Below the pieces are notes generated by a model, which had not been told where the DNA came from, did no database searches, and worked only from the letters and a program-made list of their open reading frames with translations. A DNA stretch of 51,654 bases from the NCBI GenBank assembly GCA_039034035.1, contig JBCCBN010000002.1, forward strand, positions 1-51,654. Direction: 5' to 3'. This DNA comes from UBA5336 sp039034035 (lineage in GTDB: Bacteria > Pseudomonadota > Alphaproteobacteria > Caulobacterales > Hyphomonadaceae). How positions within the stretch are numbered: the first letter of the stretch is position 1; each line of letters starts with the position of its first letter. Shown piece after piece: positions 27,838-35,751 of this stretch. Made by a program: the position numbers and the translations under genes.

Positions 27838-27952
27838 GGAGTATCCCATGAGCGCGTAAGCGCTAACAAAGGGCGACCGCCCGTCGGCCCGAATGGGCCG
27901 CCCCCGCGGAGGCGCCGCGCGCCGTGAGCCCTAACAATGCGAGCGACAAAAT
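27838..27952. repeat. palindrome-rich intergenic element of unknown class
   Basis: The 267 bases between mutS and the barrel gene hold no credible coding frame. Their last third is unusually structured: AGCGCGTAAGCGCTAAC, then GGGCGACCGCCC, then GGCCCGAATGGGCC (a clean 5-bp stem with a 4-base loop), then CGCGGAGGCGCCGCGCG, and a second GAGCCCTAACAA resembling the first GCGCTAACAA. The stretch CGCGGAGGCG followed by GCCGTGAGC also occurs, in diverged form, inside the two repeats at 44.9-45.3 kb. It may be a decayed palindromic repeat of that family or a transcription stop for two convergent genes. Confidence 0.4.
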
Positions 27953-27954
27953 CC

Positions 27955-29067
27955 CTAAAACACCTTCTGCCATCCCAGCGTCAGCGTCAGGTCCGTCTCC
28001 ATCTGCGGCCCATTGAGATTCCGGTAGAGCGGCAAGCCCACTTCCGCCGCCAGCCGGTGCCCCTTCAGCAAACCGCTCTGACCCGCCCAGTTCACACCGG
28101 CCAGGAATTCCGCAGTCTCGCCGCCATAATTGTCGGGATCAGCGGTCTGCACCGGCGCCATGATCTGCGGGTCGATCCCGTCGATCTGCCCGGTGCTCGT
28201 CGCCTTCAACCGGCCAGACAGGGACACGGACGGCGTGAACTCATAGCCCAGCCACGCCGTTCCCTCGAACACATCGCCCAGCGTGTAGCCCTCATCATTC
28301 TCGCCGGTCCGGATCACAGCCATCGCCTGGCCACCCACACTCCAACTGCCCAGACGCGTGCGCCCGGTGACCGCCGGTTTCAGGTCCACCGTCCCAGAGC
28401 CCAGCTGCATCGCATAGGGCAGTCGCAGCGTCGGCATGGTGCCCATGGGCGTCAGCACCGTGTCGGTCTCATCAATCGAACCGGTCGGCAGCGAAACGAC
28501 CAGCGAGATATTCACCTGCCGGTGCTCGTCAGAGCCGTCATCCAGCCCGAAGATCGCGCCGACAGACGTATCGCCCAGTCCCGAAACCTCGGTGGTGAAC
28601 GCGCCCAGCCGCGTGGTCCCCATCGGTCCCTGGAAGGTGATGTGATCCATCTCCTTGGTCACATACATCCCCATGGCCACCAGCGTGACCCGGTCGGTCC
28701 AGCCATACATGCCGCCAACCATATGCATCTGCATCGGCATGGTCACCGGCACCACGCGCAGGTTCGGCGGCATCATGGGCGGGTTGGCAAATCGGTTCGG
28801 CGCCTCGGTCACCTGTTCGGGGCTCAGCCCATCGGTGCCGTCCCGATTGCCGTCCATATCCATGTACATGTAGCGGTAAGACACCATCCACTCACTCTTT
28901 TCGTGGCGGTGGTCGGCCATCACCCCGATCGGGGCGTGATCGGTGGCATACGTCACCTCGCCACCATCGCCTTCATGGGCATGAGCGGGCAAAACGCCCA
29001 GACCGGGCGCGGAAAGCCAGGCGGCCGCAGTCATCGCAACGCCGGCCAATTTGATTTTACGGGTCAT
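27955..29067 (-). CDS. methionine/histidine-rich secreted barrel-like protein, transporter-type
   Basis: A 370-residue protein with a Sec signal (about 1-30, ending AHAHEG). The mature part is beta-rich and glycine/aromatic-rich, with alternating strands and a C-terminal WQKVF as outer-membrane barrels often end. It carries unusual Met/His clusters: YRYMYMDMDG near the N-terminus and PPMMPP...VTMPMQMHMVGGMYG in the middle, of the kind that bind Cu(I). The family resembles proteins annotated as MetA-pathway transporters found in copper loci. The DUF2946-like partner lies 70 bases upstream. Copper handling is inferred from composition and neighbour, not shown. Confidence 0.7.
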   Translation of the reverse strand: MTRKIKLAGVAMTAAAWLSAPGLGVLPAHAHEGDGGEVTYATDHAPIGVMADHRHEKSEWMVSYRYMYMDMDGNRDGTDGLSPEQVTEAPNRFANPPMMPPNLRVVPVTMPMQMHMVGGMYGWTDRVTLVAMGMYVTKEMDHITFQGPMGTTRLGAFTTEVSGLGDTSVGAIFGLDDGSDEHRQVNISLVVSLPTGSIDETDTVLTPMGTMPTLRLPYAMQLGSGTVDLKPAVTGRTRLGSWSVGGQAMAVIRTGENDEGYTLGDVFEGTAWLGYEFTPSVSLSGRLKATSTGQIDGIDPQIMAPVQTADPDNYGGETAEFLAGVNWAGQSGLLKGHRLAAEVGLPLYRNLNGPQMETDLTLTLGWQKVF

Positions 29068-29137
29068 ATCGAACTCTTTCGAAAAGCAATTTCAGAGCCC
29101 AGCCTGCGCTGAAGGGGCAGGCGAGCGTGAAGATCAA

Positions 29138-29545
29138 TCAAGCTTTTCGAACACGCGGCGGACCCTGCGGCGGGGCACCGGGCCAAAGCGGTAAGCGCGG
29201 TGAAACAGCGGGGACATCAAGCGGCAAAGGCGCCGGTTCGCGGGCAAGCCCGACCAGCATCCGCACCGGAGCTTCAGCCGGCAGAACCGGGGCGACCAGA
29301 CACAGCCCGCAGCAGGTGTCCCCGGTCTCTTCCGCGGGCGAGCTGCCCAGATCGACGGCCAATTCGCCGCCGCCGGGCCCGCAAATCCCAACATGGATCA
29401 CCTGCGAGCCGCCCGGAACAAGATGCGCCAGCGCGCCGTTCGCGGCATAGGCCGCAATCGCGAGAACGGCCAACAGACGAAGCACCTTGCCCATGCCGCG
29501 CTGATAGACGAACCAGGCTTCCTCGTCCCTGCGGCAGGGCGTCAT
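29138..29545 (-). CDS. DUF2946-like small membrane-associated protein
   Basis: A 135-residue protein from the ATG at 29545 (GGGGGAC upstream); the ATG at 29494 is a second possibility. It has one hydrophobic segment (KVLRLLAVLAIAAYAANGAL), the short motif HVGICGPGG, a CCGLC cysteine cluster, and the proline-rich C-terminus PQGPPRVR. This layout (hydrophobic lead, ICxxxG, Cys pair, RGPP-like end) is that of DUF2946 proteins found with copper genes. The Cys cluster could bind metal. It is upstream of, and probably cotranscribed with, the Met-rich barrel gene. Confidence 0.65.
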   Translation of the reverse strand: MTPCRRDEEAWFVYQRGMGKVLRLLAVLAIAAYAANGALAHLVPGGSQVIHVGICGPGGGELAVDLGSSPAEETGDTCCGLCLVAPVLPAEAPVRMLVGLAREPAPLPLDVPAVSPRLPLWPGAPPQGPPRVRKA

Positions 29546-29653
29546 CGGTCCCCCGGATCCCGCTTGTTTCGATCCGCCATGCGCAAGAATTGGGTGGCTC
29601 CGGCCACCTCCCATCCGCTAGCGTCACAGGCGATGCGAGAGGAGCCAGACCCC

Positions 29654-30493
29654 ATGACCGACCAGGCCGCCAAGGCGCGCACATTCGAAGCGCTGCACAC
29701 TTCTGGAAACATGTTCATCCTGCCCAATCCCTGGGATGTGGGCTCGGCCCGCATCCTGGCGGGTCTCGGTTTTCCAGCCTTGGCCACCACCAGCGCCGGC
29801 TTTGCCAACTGGCAGAAAGGCGCCCCTGACTACGGCGTCACCAGAGACGACGTTCTGACCCATGTCCGCACGCTGGTGCTAGCCACCGATTTGCCAATCA
29901 CCGCCGACCTCGAAAACGGGTTTGGCCACACTCCGGAATGCTGCGCAGAAACCATCCGGCTCGGCGCCGAGGCCGGCCTAGTCGGCGGGTCGATCGAGGA
30001 TTTCACCGGCGACCGGGCGGCGCCGCAATATTCAATCGGCCAGGCCGCCGAACGGATCGTGGCCGCCGCCGAAGCCGCCAATGCGCTGGCTTTCCCCTTC
30101 CTCGTCACCGCCCGCGCCGAGAACTACCTCACCGGCAATCCCGACCTGGCCGATACCATCGCCCGGCTCCAGGCCTACCAGGAAGCCGGCGCGCAAGTCC
30201 TCTACGCACCTGGCCTCCGGACATTGGCCGACATCCGCACAGTACTCGCATCGATCGACCGGCCCCTGAACGTCCTTCTCGGCCCTTTCGAAGGGTTCGT
30301 CTCCCTCGCTGAGCTGGCCTATCTCGGTGTCGCCCGCGTCTCCATGGGCTCAGCCCTGGCCAATGCCGCCTTCGGCGCTCTGATCAGGGCCGGCGAGGAA
30401 CTGCTCGGCCCGGGAACGCTCGACTTCCTCGCCGACGCGGCTGACAGCGAAACAAGAGATCGCTTGCTCGGCCATGCTCACGCGCCAAATTGA
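29654..30493 (+). CDS. isocitrate lyase/PEP mutase superfamily protein
   Basis: A 279-residue TIM-barrel protein of the ICL/PEPM superfamily. Visible marks are FILPNPWDVGSARILAGLGF, the metal-binding ITADLENGFG, the GGSIEDFTGD strand and VTARAENYLTGNPD. The K-K-C-G-H catalytic loop of isocitrate and methylisocitrate lyases is absent, so this belongs to the PEP-mutase-like subgroup, whose substrates are mostly unknown. AGAGGAG nine bases before the ATG at 29654 fixes the start. Its stop codon lies inside the palindrome proposed as the etfBA operator. Confidence 0.85.
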   Translation: MTDQAAKARTFEALHTSGNMFILPNPWDVGSARILAGLGFPALATTSAGFANWQKGAPDYGVTRDDVLTHVRTLVLATDLPITADLENGFGHTPECCAETIRLGAEAGLVGGSIEDFTGDRAAPQYSIGQAAERIVAAAEAANALAFPFLVTARAENYLTGNPDLADTIARLQAYQEAGAQVLYAPGLRTLADIRTVLASIDRPLNVLLGPFEGFVSLAELAYLGVARVSMGSALANAAFGALIRAGEELLGPGTLDFLADAADSETRDRLLGHAHAPN

Positions 30494-30505
30494 CGCTAAC
30501 GTCAA
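30490..30505. promoter_or_regulatory. LiuR-like palindromic operator upstream of etfBA
   Basis: TTGACG-CTAA-CGTCAA is a perfect 6-bp inverted repeat, 120 bases before the etfB start, overlapping the stop codon of the upstream gene. It resembles the MerR-family LiuR motif (TTWACGTNNACGTWAA as I recall it) with three differences. LiuR-type factors control branched-chain and fatty-acid breakdown including ETF in proteobacteria. A possible promoter, TTGATC (30513-30518) and GTTATT (30535-30540) with a 16-base spacer, lies just downstream. Confidence 0.5.
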
Positions 30506-30625
30506 CGGAAGCTTGATCTTGGCGAGCCGAAACCGTTATTTCTGGCGCTGAGAAATGTGCGGGACTTGCAAGGTCCCGCCACACCCGCTTGGGTGAGTTC
30601 AGGAAACGCAAACAGGAGCTGGCCC

Positions 30626-31372
30626 ATGAAGGTCCTCGTCCCCGTCAAGCGGGTGATCGATTACAATGTGAAAGTCCGCGTCAAGCCCGACCAGACGGGC
30701 GTGGACCTCGCGAATGTGAAGATGTCCATGAACCCGTTCGACGAGATTTCCGTCGAAGAGGCGGTTCGCCTCAAGGAAGCGGGCACGGCGACCGAGATCG
30801 TCGCGGTTTCCATCGGCCCGCAACAGGCCCAGGAAACCATCCGCACCGCGCTCGCCATGGGCGCCGATCGCGGCATCCTGGTGAAGACTGACGAAATGCC
30901 CGAACCGCTGGCCGTCGCGAAGATCCTCAAATCCATCGCCGAAGCCGAGAGCCCCGATCTCATCATCCTCGGCAAGCAGGCCATTGATGATGATTGCAAC
31001 CAGACCGGCCAGATGCTCGCCGCCTTGCTGGGTTGGCCCCAGGGCACCTTCGCGTCTGAAATGAAAAAGGACGGGGACACGCTCCACGTCACCCGCGAAG
31101 TCGATGGCGGCTTGCAGACCGTTGCGCTCACAGGCCCCGCAATCGTCACCACCGATTTGCGGCTCAATGAACCGCGCTATGCTTCGCTGCCGAACATCAT
31201 GAAGGCCAAGAAGAAGCCCATCGATACCAAGGAAATCGGCGAGTTCAGCGCCGATGTCGCCAACCGCCTCACGGTGGTGAAGGTTACCGAACCCCCGGTC
31301 CGCGAGGCCGGTGAAACGGTGGAAGACGTGCCCGCCCTCCTCGAGAAACTCAAAACTGCTGGAGCTGTCTGA
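30626..31372 (+). CDS. etfB: electron transfer flavoprotein beta subunit
   Basis: EtfB (248 aa) binds AMP and pairs with EtfA to carry electrons from acyl-CoA and other dehydrogenases to ETF-ubiquinone oxidoreductase. The sequence shows MKVLVPVKRVIDYNVKVRVK, NPFDEISVEEAVRLKEAG, the ETF_beta signature region around LTGPAIVTTDLRLNEPRY and KAKKKPIDT. AGGAG seven bases before the ATG at 30626 fixes the start. The stop codon shares one base with the etfA start (TGATG). Confidence 0.97.
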   Translation: MKVLVPVKRVIDYNVKVRVKPDQTGVDLANVKMSMNPFDEISVEEAVRLKEAGTATEIVAVSIGPQQAQETIRTALAMGADRGILVKTDEMPEPLAVAKILKSIAEAESPDLIILGKQAIDDDCNQTGQMLAALLGWPQGTFASEMKKDGDTLHVTREVDGGLQTVALTGPAIVTTDLRLNEPRYASLPNIMKAKKKPIDTKEIGEFSADVANRLTVVKVTEPPVREAGETVEDVPALLEKLKTAGAV

Positions 31373-32301
31373 TGGCTGTCCTGGTAATTGCCGAACACGA
31401 CACTGCAACCGTCGCCGACTCGACCAACAAGACCGTCACCGCGGCCGCCAAATTCGGCGGCGACGTGGATGTGCTCGTCGCGGGTGAAGGCGCCGGGGCC
31501 GCAGCTGAAGCCGCCGCGAAGATTTCCGGCGTCCGCAAGGTCCTCCACGCCGATGCGGCCCCGCTGAAAAAGCAACTCGCAGAAGCCATGGAAGCGCTGA
31601 TCGTGCCGCTGATGGAGGGCTATGACGCCGTCTTCGCGCCCGCGACGACAATGGGCAAGAATGTCAGCCCCCGCATCGCAGCCCGGCTCGACGTTATGCA
31701 GCTCTCTGACATCACCGCTGTGATCGACGCAAACACGTTTGAACGCCCGATCTATGCCGGCAATGCGATCATGACGGTCACCTCGGCCGACCCCAAGAAG
31801 GTCGTCACCGTGCGCGGCACCGCATTTGACGCTGCCGGCAATGATGGCAGCGCCAGCGTCGAAACGGTCGATCTCGGCGTGTCGGAGTTCAAGTCTGCCT
31901 TCGTGTCCGACGAAATTGTCGAGAGCGACCGGCCAGAACTCACCGCCGCCAAGCGCATCGTGTCCGGCGGGCGGGCCCTGGGCTCTGCCGAGGAATTCAA
32001 CCGCCTCATGGAACCCCTCGCCGACAAGCTCGGCGCGGCCATCGGCGCGTCCCGCGCGGCGGTCGATGCCGGCTATGCTCCGAATGACTATCAGGTCGGT
32101 CAGACCGGCAAGATCGTCGCCCCGGAACTCTATATCGCCATCGGCATTTCCGGCGCGATCCAGCATTTGGCGGGCATGAAGGATTCCAAGGTTATCGTCG
32201 CGATCAACAAGGATGAGGAAGCCCCGATCTTCCAGGTCGCCGATTACGGCCTGGTCGCGGATCTCTTCTCCGCCGTGCCCGAACTGACCGACGCCCTCTA
32301 G
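31372..32301 (+). CDS. etfA: electron transfer flavoprotein alpha subunit
   Basis: EtfA (309 aa) binds FAD. The N-terminal domain starts MAVLVIAEHD. The C-terminal FAD domain shows SGGRALGSAEEFNRLMEPLA, GASRAAVDAGYAPNDYQVGQ, the TGKIVAPELYIAIGISGAIQH segment and AINKDEEAPIFQVADYG. It is translationally coupled to etfB. A hairpin terminator follows at 32376. Confidence 0.97.
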   Translation: MAVLVIAEHDTATVADSTNKTVTAAAKFGGDVDVLVAGEGAGAAAEAAAKISGVRKVLHADAAPLKKQLAEAMEALIVPLMEGYDAVFAPATTMGKNVSPRIAARLDVMQLSDITAVIDANTFERPIYAGNAIMTVTSADPKKVVTVRGTAFDAAGNDGSASVETVDLGVSEFKSAFVSDEIVESDRPELTAAKRIVSGGRALGSAEEFNRLMEPLADKLGAAIGASRAAVDAGYAPNDYQVGQTGKIVAPELYIAIGISGAIQHLAGMKDSKVIVAINKDEEAPIFQVADYGLVADLFSAVPELTDAL

Positions 32302-32375
32302 GCCTTCAGGGCAGGGCAGGGATGGGCGAGGGGCGAAGGCGGCTCGCCCTTCTACCGTAACGGGAATTTTTCGCG

Positions 32376-32406
32376 CCAGCCTCAACGGGCTGGGGCTTTC
32401 TGTCTT
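32376..32406 (+). terminator. Rho-independent-type terminator after etfBA
   Basis: CCAGCC and GGCTGG form a perfect 6-bp stem with the loop TCAACG (32376-32393), followed by GGCTTTCTGTCTT. It sits 75 bases after the etfA stop. A second short stem, GGGCGA/TCGCCC, lies slightly upstream. Confidence 0.55.
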
Positions 32407-32476
32407 ATAAGCAATGGTCCACCAGCATTCTCGACTCGCCTGGGATGCGTGATTGCGGTAAACATGAACAAAGCTG

Positions 32477-32629
32477 ATGGAGACGCCCGTGCTCGCTCTA
32501 CTTGTTTTGGTCCGTGATCTCGTGGTTGCCGTGCTGATTGGCCTGATCGGGGCGGGTGACGCGCCTGAAGATGGGCAGAAATCAGACGAGAATGCAGCAG
32601 CAATCGTTCTGGATTGGTCCAGAGATTAG
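32477..32629 (+). CDS. candidate 50-residue single-pass membrane protein
   Basis: ATG GAG ACG CCC at 32477 opens a 50-codon frame ending in TAG at 32629. Residues about 5-24 are strongly hydrophobic (VLALLVLVRDLVVAVLIGLI), then GAGDAPEDGQKSDENAAAIV forms a polar tail. No clear ribosome site precedes the ATG, and a GTG at 32489 is an alternative start. It fills most of the gap between the etf terminator and the 980-residue gene. It could be a real small membrane protein or chance. Confidence 0.35.
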   Translation: METPVLALLVLVRDLVVAVLIGLIGAGDAPEDGQKSDENAAAIVLDWSRD

Positions 32630-32703
32630 GCAACTCTGTTCAGGAATGCGTCGGCTGAGGTCTGCTATCGCTTCATCAGCAGGGCGAGGGTAGTATCGTA
32701 TCC

Positions 32704-35646
32704 ATGAAAGATCCGATCATGATGGACGGCACGGGGCCTTCGGGGCCCACCAATGCACAACTCGATGCCATCAGGCAGGCGGGTCAGTGGATGCCATGGG
32801 CCGGTCTCGGCCTCGCCATTGTGTGGTGGGCATCGGTCGCGGTCACCGTTGTCACCAGCGTTGATCCCGCCCAGTTCTCCGAAGCCAGCGCCCTCTCGGT
32901 CATGGCAGCCATCGCCCTCGCCGCCGTGCCCGGCCTGGTCGTGCTGTTCGCCGGTTACGTCGCCCGCGAGGGCGCGCGCCGGAACGCCGCCAGCAATCTG
33001 ATCCTGAAAGCAGCCACCCAGCTTCTCAACCCCAGCAAGGCCTATGGCGAAGAAGCTCAGACCCTGGCGGCCAGCCTCAAGGCGAGCAGCGACGAGATCG
33101 ACCAGGCCATGGAAACCGCGCTTTCGGCCATGAAATCGGTCTCTTCCGAGATGGGGGACGAGCGCATGCGCCTCGAAAGCGTCACCTATGCTGCCGCTGA
33201 CAATGCCCGCGACCTCGCCTCCCGTCTCGCCGATGAACGCGCCGCCCTTGAAACCCTGACCCACGACCTGCGCGAGCAGGCCGACACGATGGGCGAGACC
33301 ATCCCCCGCCAGGCCGCGATGATGGTCGATGCAGCCCGCTCGGCCAGCATCGACATGGCCAAGTCCGACGAAGCGCTCGAACAAAGGCTGCAATCGCTCA
33401 AGCGCACCGGTACCCAGATCACCGAAGAATTCGCCAAGATCGACGGCATGGCCCACACGCTCGAAAAGCAGAGCGATACGCTGGTCTTCGCCGTCTCCCG
33501 CCTCGAAACCCAGCTCGCCGAGGCCCAGCAGACGGTGTCCGATGCGATGCGCGCAGGCGATGTCGCCAGCGATGCGGCCGGTGAAACCGGTGAGGCGCTG
33601 ACCCGGGCCGTCAATGGCGCGCTCGAACATGCCCGTCGCCTGAACGCCGAAATCAATGCCAGTGCCCGCCAGGCCAGCGACGAGGCCAACCGTGCGATGG
33701 CCGAACTGCGCTACGCCGCCGAACAAACCGCCGCTGCCGTCGGCCAGGCCAGCCGCGTGGCCCAGAAGGATGGCGGCTTGTCCGACCAGCAGCTCGGCCA
33801 GGTCGCCGAAGCGCTAAGCCACGCCGCCGGTCAGTCCAGCCGCGCCGCTTCTGCGGCCGATACGCTCCGGCACGCCGATACGAACGCGGTGACCGATGCA
33901 CCCGCACAAGACCCCGCAGTTCAGGCCCCAGCTTTGCGGGCCCCATCTTCGCACGCTCCGGCGCCCGGGGCCCGGCCAGCGAGCCGCCCCGGTGCCGGCT
34001 CCGAAGAACAGCCATCGCGGCGCGGCATTCCGCGTGCTATCTCCCCCGCAGACACGCCCGTCACCGAAGCTGCGCGGCAGGCGCTCAATGGCCGCAGCGG
34101 TCTGAATGGGCAGGGCAGGCCGCCTGCGCGCCCCGAGCCAGACCCCGCACCTCAGTCCTCACCCTCGACCCAGGCGGCAGCGCCCAAGCCCGTGCTTCCC
34201 CCGCCAGCGCCAGAACGGCCCGCTCCCGGCCAGCCGCAACAATCGGTCACGCTCACCTCTACGCGGTCGGCCGGATTCGCGCAGCCGAACGCCCATGTGG
34301 CCATGCCGGCTAATCTGGACGCGCCCCGGGCGCTTGCCGGCACACCCGACGAAACGCCGGCAGCACCGTCCCGGCCGAACTCCGCGCCATCGCGCCCACC
34401 ACGGCCCACGCCGACACCTCCCGCCGCTGGCGAACCCGCCCCGCCCCGCGCCTCGCTCGGCGGTGCCCCAGTACCGGTCGCGCCCGCGGCTGCAAACCGG
34501 CCAGCGCGCGCTTCGGAGCCGGCGCCCGCCATTGCGCGGCCGCCCCAGACCCCGTCGCGCCCCCACACGCCAGCGGCCGGCACCGGTTCTACCGGCGCCA
34601 AGGCGCCCCGGTCAGTCCCGCGCCTCGATGCGAGCCCTCGCGAACTGGAAGCGGAACTCTTCGGCGGCGACGATCTCGGCGCGCCGCACGCTCCGGCTGA
34701 ATCCGAATGGCCCGATCCGCGGACCGAAGATCCGATCGTCGATGACAATATCTTCCACGCCAATCCGCGTGATGCGGGCCTTGCCAATGGCGCTGCATCC
34801 GAGGCACGGCCCGCGCCGGCCGCGAACGGTGCTGAGCCACGTCACAAGAATGGCAGCGACCGGGCCGAGCGGCGCTTTCTCGACCGCCTCGCCCCCCGAG
34901 ACACCACTCCGGAGGCCCGCCGCGAGACCCAACCCGCCGCCCCGCGCCCGGATGCAACGGCGCGCGCAGCACAGGACGGCCGGAACGTGAACGGCCACGG
35001 TGTGAACGGTCACGGCCACGCTCCGCCCGCGCCGGGCGACCGGGTCGGTCCACCGCCCGCCAATGTCGATGTGCAGCCATCGCTGCAGAACGGCTCGCCG
35101 GCGCCCGCTCCATCCCCCGCGCCGAACCCCGCCCCAACCGAGGCGCGCACGTCCCCCGCTGCTCCATCCCCCGCTGCGTCAGCACCCGCCGCTCCGGCGT
35201 CCCCCGACCCTTTGGCTGGCGACGCCAAGCGCGATGCTGACTGGTCTACCATCCTCAACGACATGGACCGCGAGGAAACCGGACAGCTTCCCCGGGAGGA
35301 GACCGCGGAATCGGTCATCCAGCGCCTGGAAACCTCTGGCATCGCCCTGTCAAACATCTTCCGCCCCAAGGCGAAGAAGAAGATCGCCGCCGCCGCCCGC
35401 AAGGGCGAGCAGTCGCGCCGGGCGGCCATCGTATCGGCGGCGCGAACCGAAGTTGACCGCGTCGCCAAACGCCTGGTGGCCGATCCGGAACTGGCCCAGC
35501 TGGCCGATGATTTCGTCGCCATGGAAGAGCCGGATGCCATCGCAGCCCTTGACCGGACCCAGAAATCAGGCCGCAATGCCAGCCCGCGTCTCTCGGCGTT
35601 CCTCCTGCTTGATGCCGCAACCAGTAATCAGAGCGCGCCGCACTGA
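32704..35646 (+). CDS. two-TM, coiled-coil, proline-rich protein (TipN-like layout)
   Basis: A 980-residue protein. Two membrane segments near the N-terminus (about 30-50 and 63-86) are followed by a long helical coiled coil (about 110-360), a low-complexity Pro/Ala-rich disordered stretch (about 395-840) and a conserved-looking helical C-terminus (about 845-975; VIQRLETSGIALSNIFRPKA, VDRVAKRLVADPELAQLADD). The layout resembles TipN, the Caulobacter polarity factor, which has two TM helices and a large coiled coil, but the match is by architecture only. It could equally be another envelope scaffold. The start at 32704 lacks a well-spaced ribosome site. Confidence 0.8.
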   Translation: MKDPIMMDGTGPSGPTNAQLDAIRQAGQWMPWAGLGLAIVWWASVAVTVVTSVDPAQFSEASALSVMAAIALAAVPGLVVLFAGYVAREGARRNAASNLILKAATQLLNPSKAYGEEAQTLAASLKASSDEIDQAMETALSAMKSVSSEMGDERMRLESVTYAAADNARDLASRLADERAALETLTHDLREQADTMGETIPRQAAMMVDAARSASIDMAKSDEALEQRLQSLKRTGTQITEEFAKIDGMAHTLEKQSDTLVFAVSRLETQLAEAQQTVSDAMRAGDVASDAAGETGEALTRAVNGALEHARRLNAEINASARQASDEANRAMAELRYAAEQTAAAVGQASRVAQKDGGLSDQQLGQVAEALSHAAGQSSRAASAADTLRHADTNAVTDAPAQDPAVQAPALRAPSSHAPAPGARPASRPGAGSEEQPSRRGIPRAISPADTPVTEAARQALNGRSGLNGQGRPPARPEPDPAPQSSPSTQAAAPKPVLPPPAPERPAPGQPQQSVTLTSTRSAGFAQPNAHVAMPANLDAPRALAGTPDETPAAPSRPNSAPSRPPRPTPTPPAAGEPAPPRASLGGAPVPVAPAAANRPARASEPAPAIARPPQTPSRPHTPAAGTGSTGAKAPRSVPRLDASPRELEAELFGGDDLGAPHAPAESEWPDPRTEDPIVDDNIFHANPRDAGLANGAASEARPAPAANGAEPRHKNGSDRAERRFLDRLAPRDTTPEARRETQPAAPRPDATARAAQDGRNVNGHGVNGHGHAPPAPGDRVGPPPANVDVQPSLQNGSPAPAPSPAPNPAPTEARTSPAAPSPAASAPAAPASPDPLAGDAKRDADWSTILNDMDREETGQLPREETAESVIQRLETSGIALSNIFRPKAKKKIAAAARKGEQSRRAAIVSAARTEVDRVAKRLVADPELAQLADDFVAMEEPDAIAALDRTQKSGRNASPRLSAFLLLDAATSNQSAPH

Positions 35647-35680
35647 TCCCGGGCCCTCTATGCATGATCTTCTGGCAGCA

Positions 35681-35739
35681 CGTGACTTTCCGTCACGCCC
35701 GGAACGGCGGTCGCGGAAGCTTTACCACTTCATGGTAAA
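35681..35739. promoter_or_regulatory. two inverted repeats upstream of RND efflux operon
   Basis: Two perfect inverted repeats lie between the 980-residue gene and the RND operon: CGTGAC-TTTCC-GTCACG (35681-35697) and TTTACCA-CTTCA-TGGTAAA (35721-35739), both with 5-base centres. The second ends 12 bases before the adaptor ATG and could be a repressor operator (TetR-type sites look like this). No regulator gene is adjacent. The first may instead be part of a terminator of the upstream gene. Confidence 0.4.
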
Positions 35740-35751
35740 CACCCATATGCA

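Noticed and set aside
27937..29112. 391-codon plus-strand frame with many His and Arg
   Set aside because: It is antisense to the secreted barrel-like gene, which has a signal peptide and a barrel-type end; the His richness comes from reversed Met codons (ATG/CAT).
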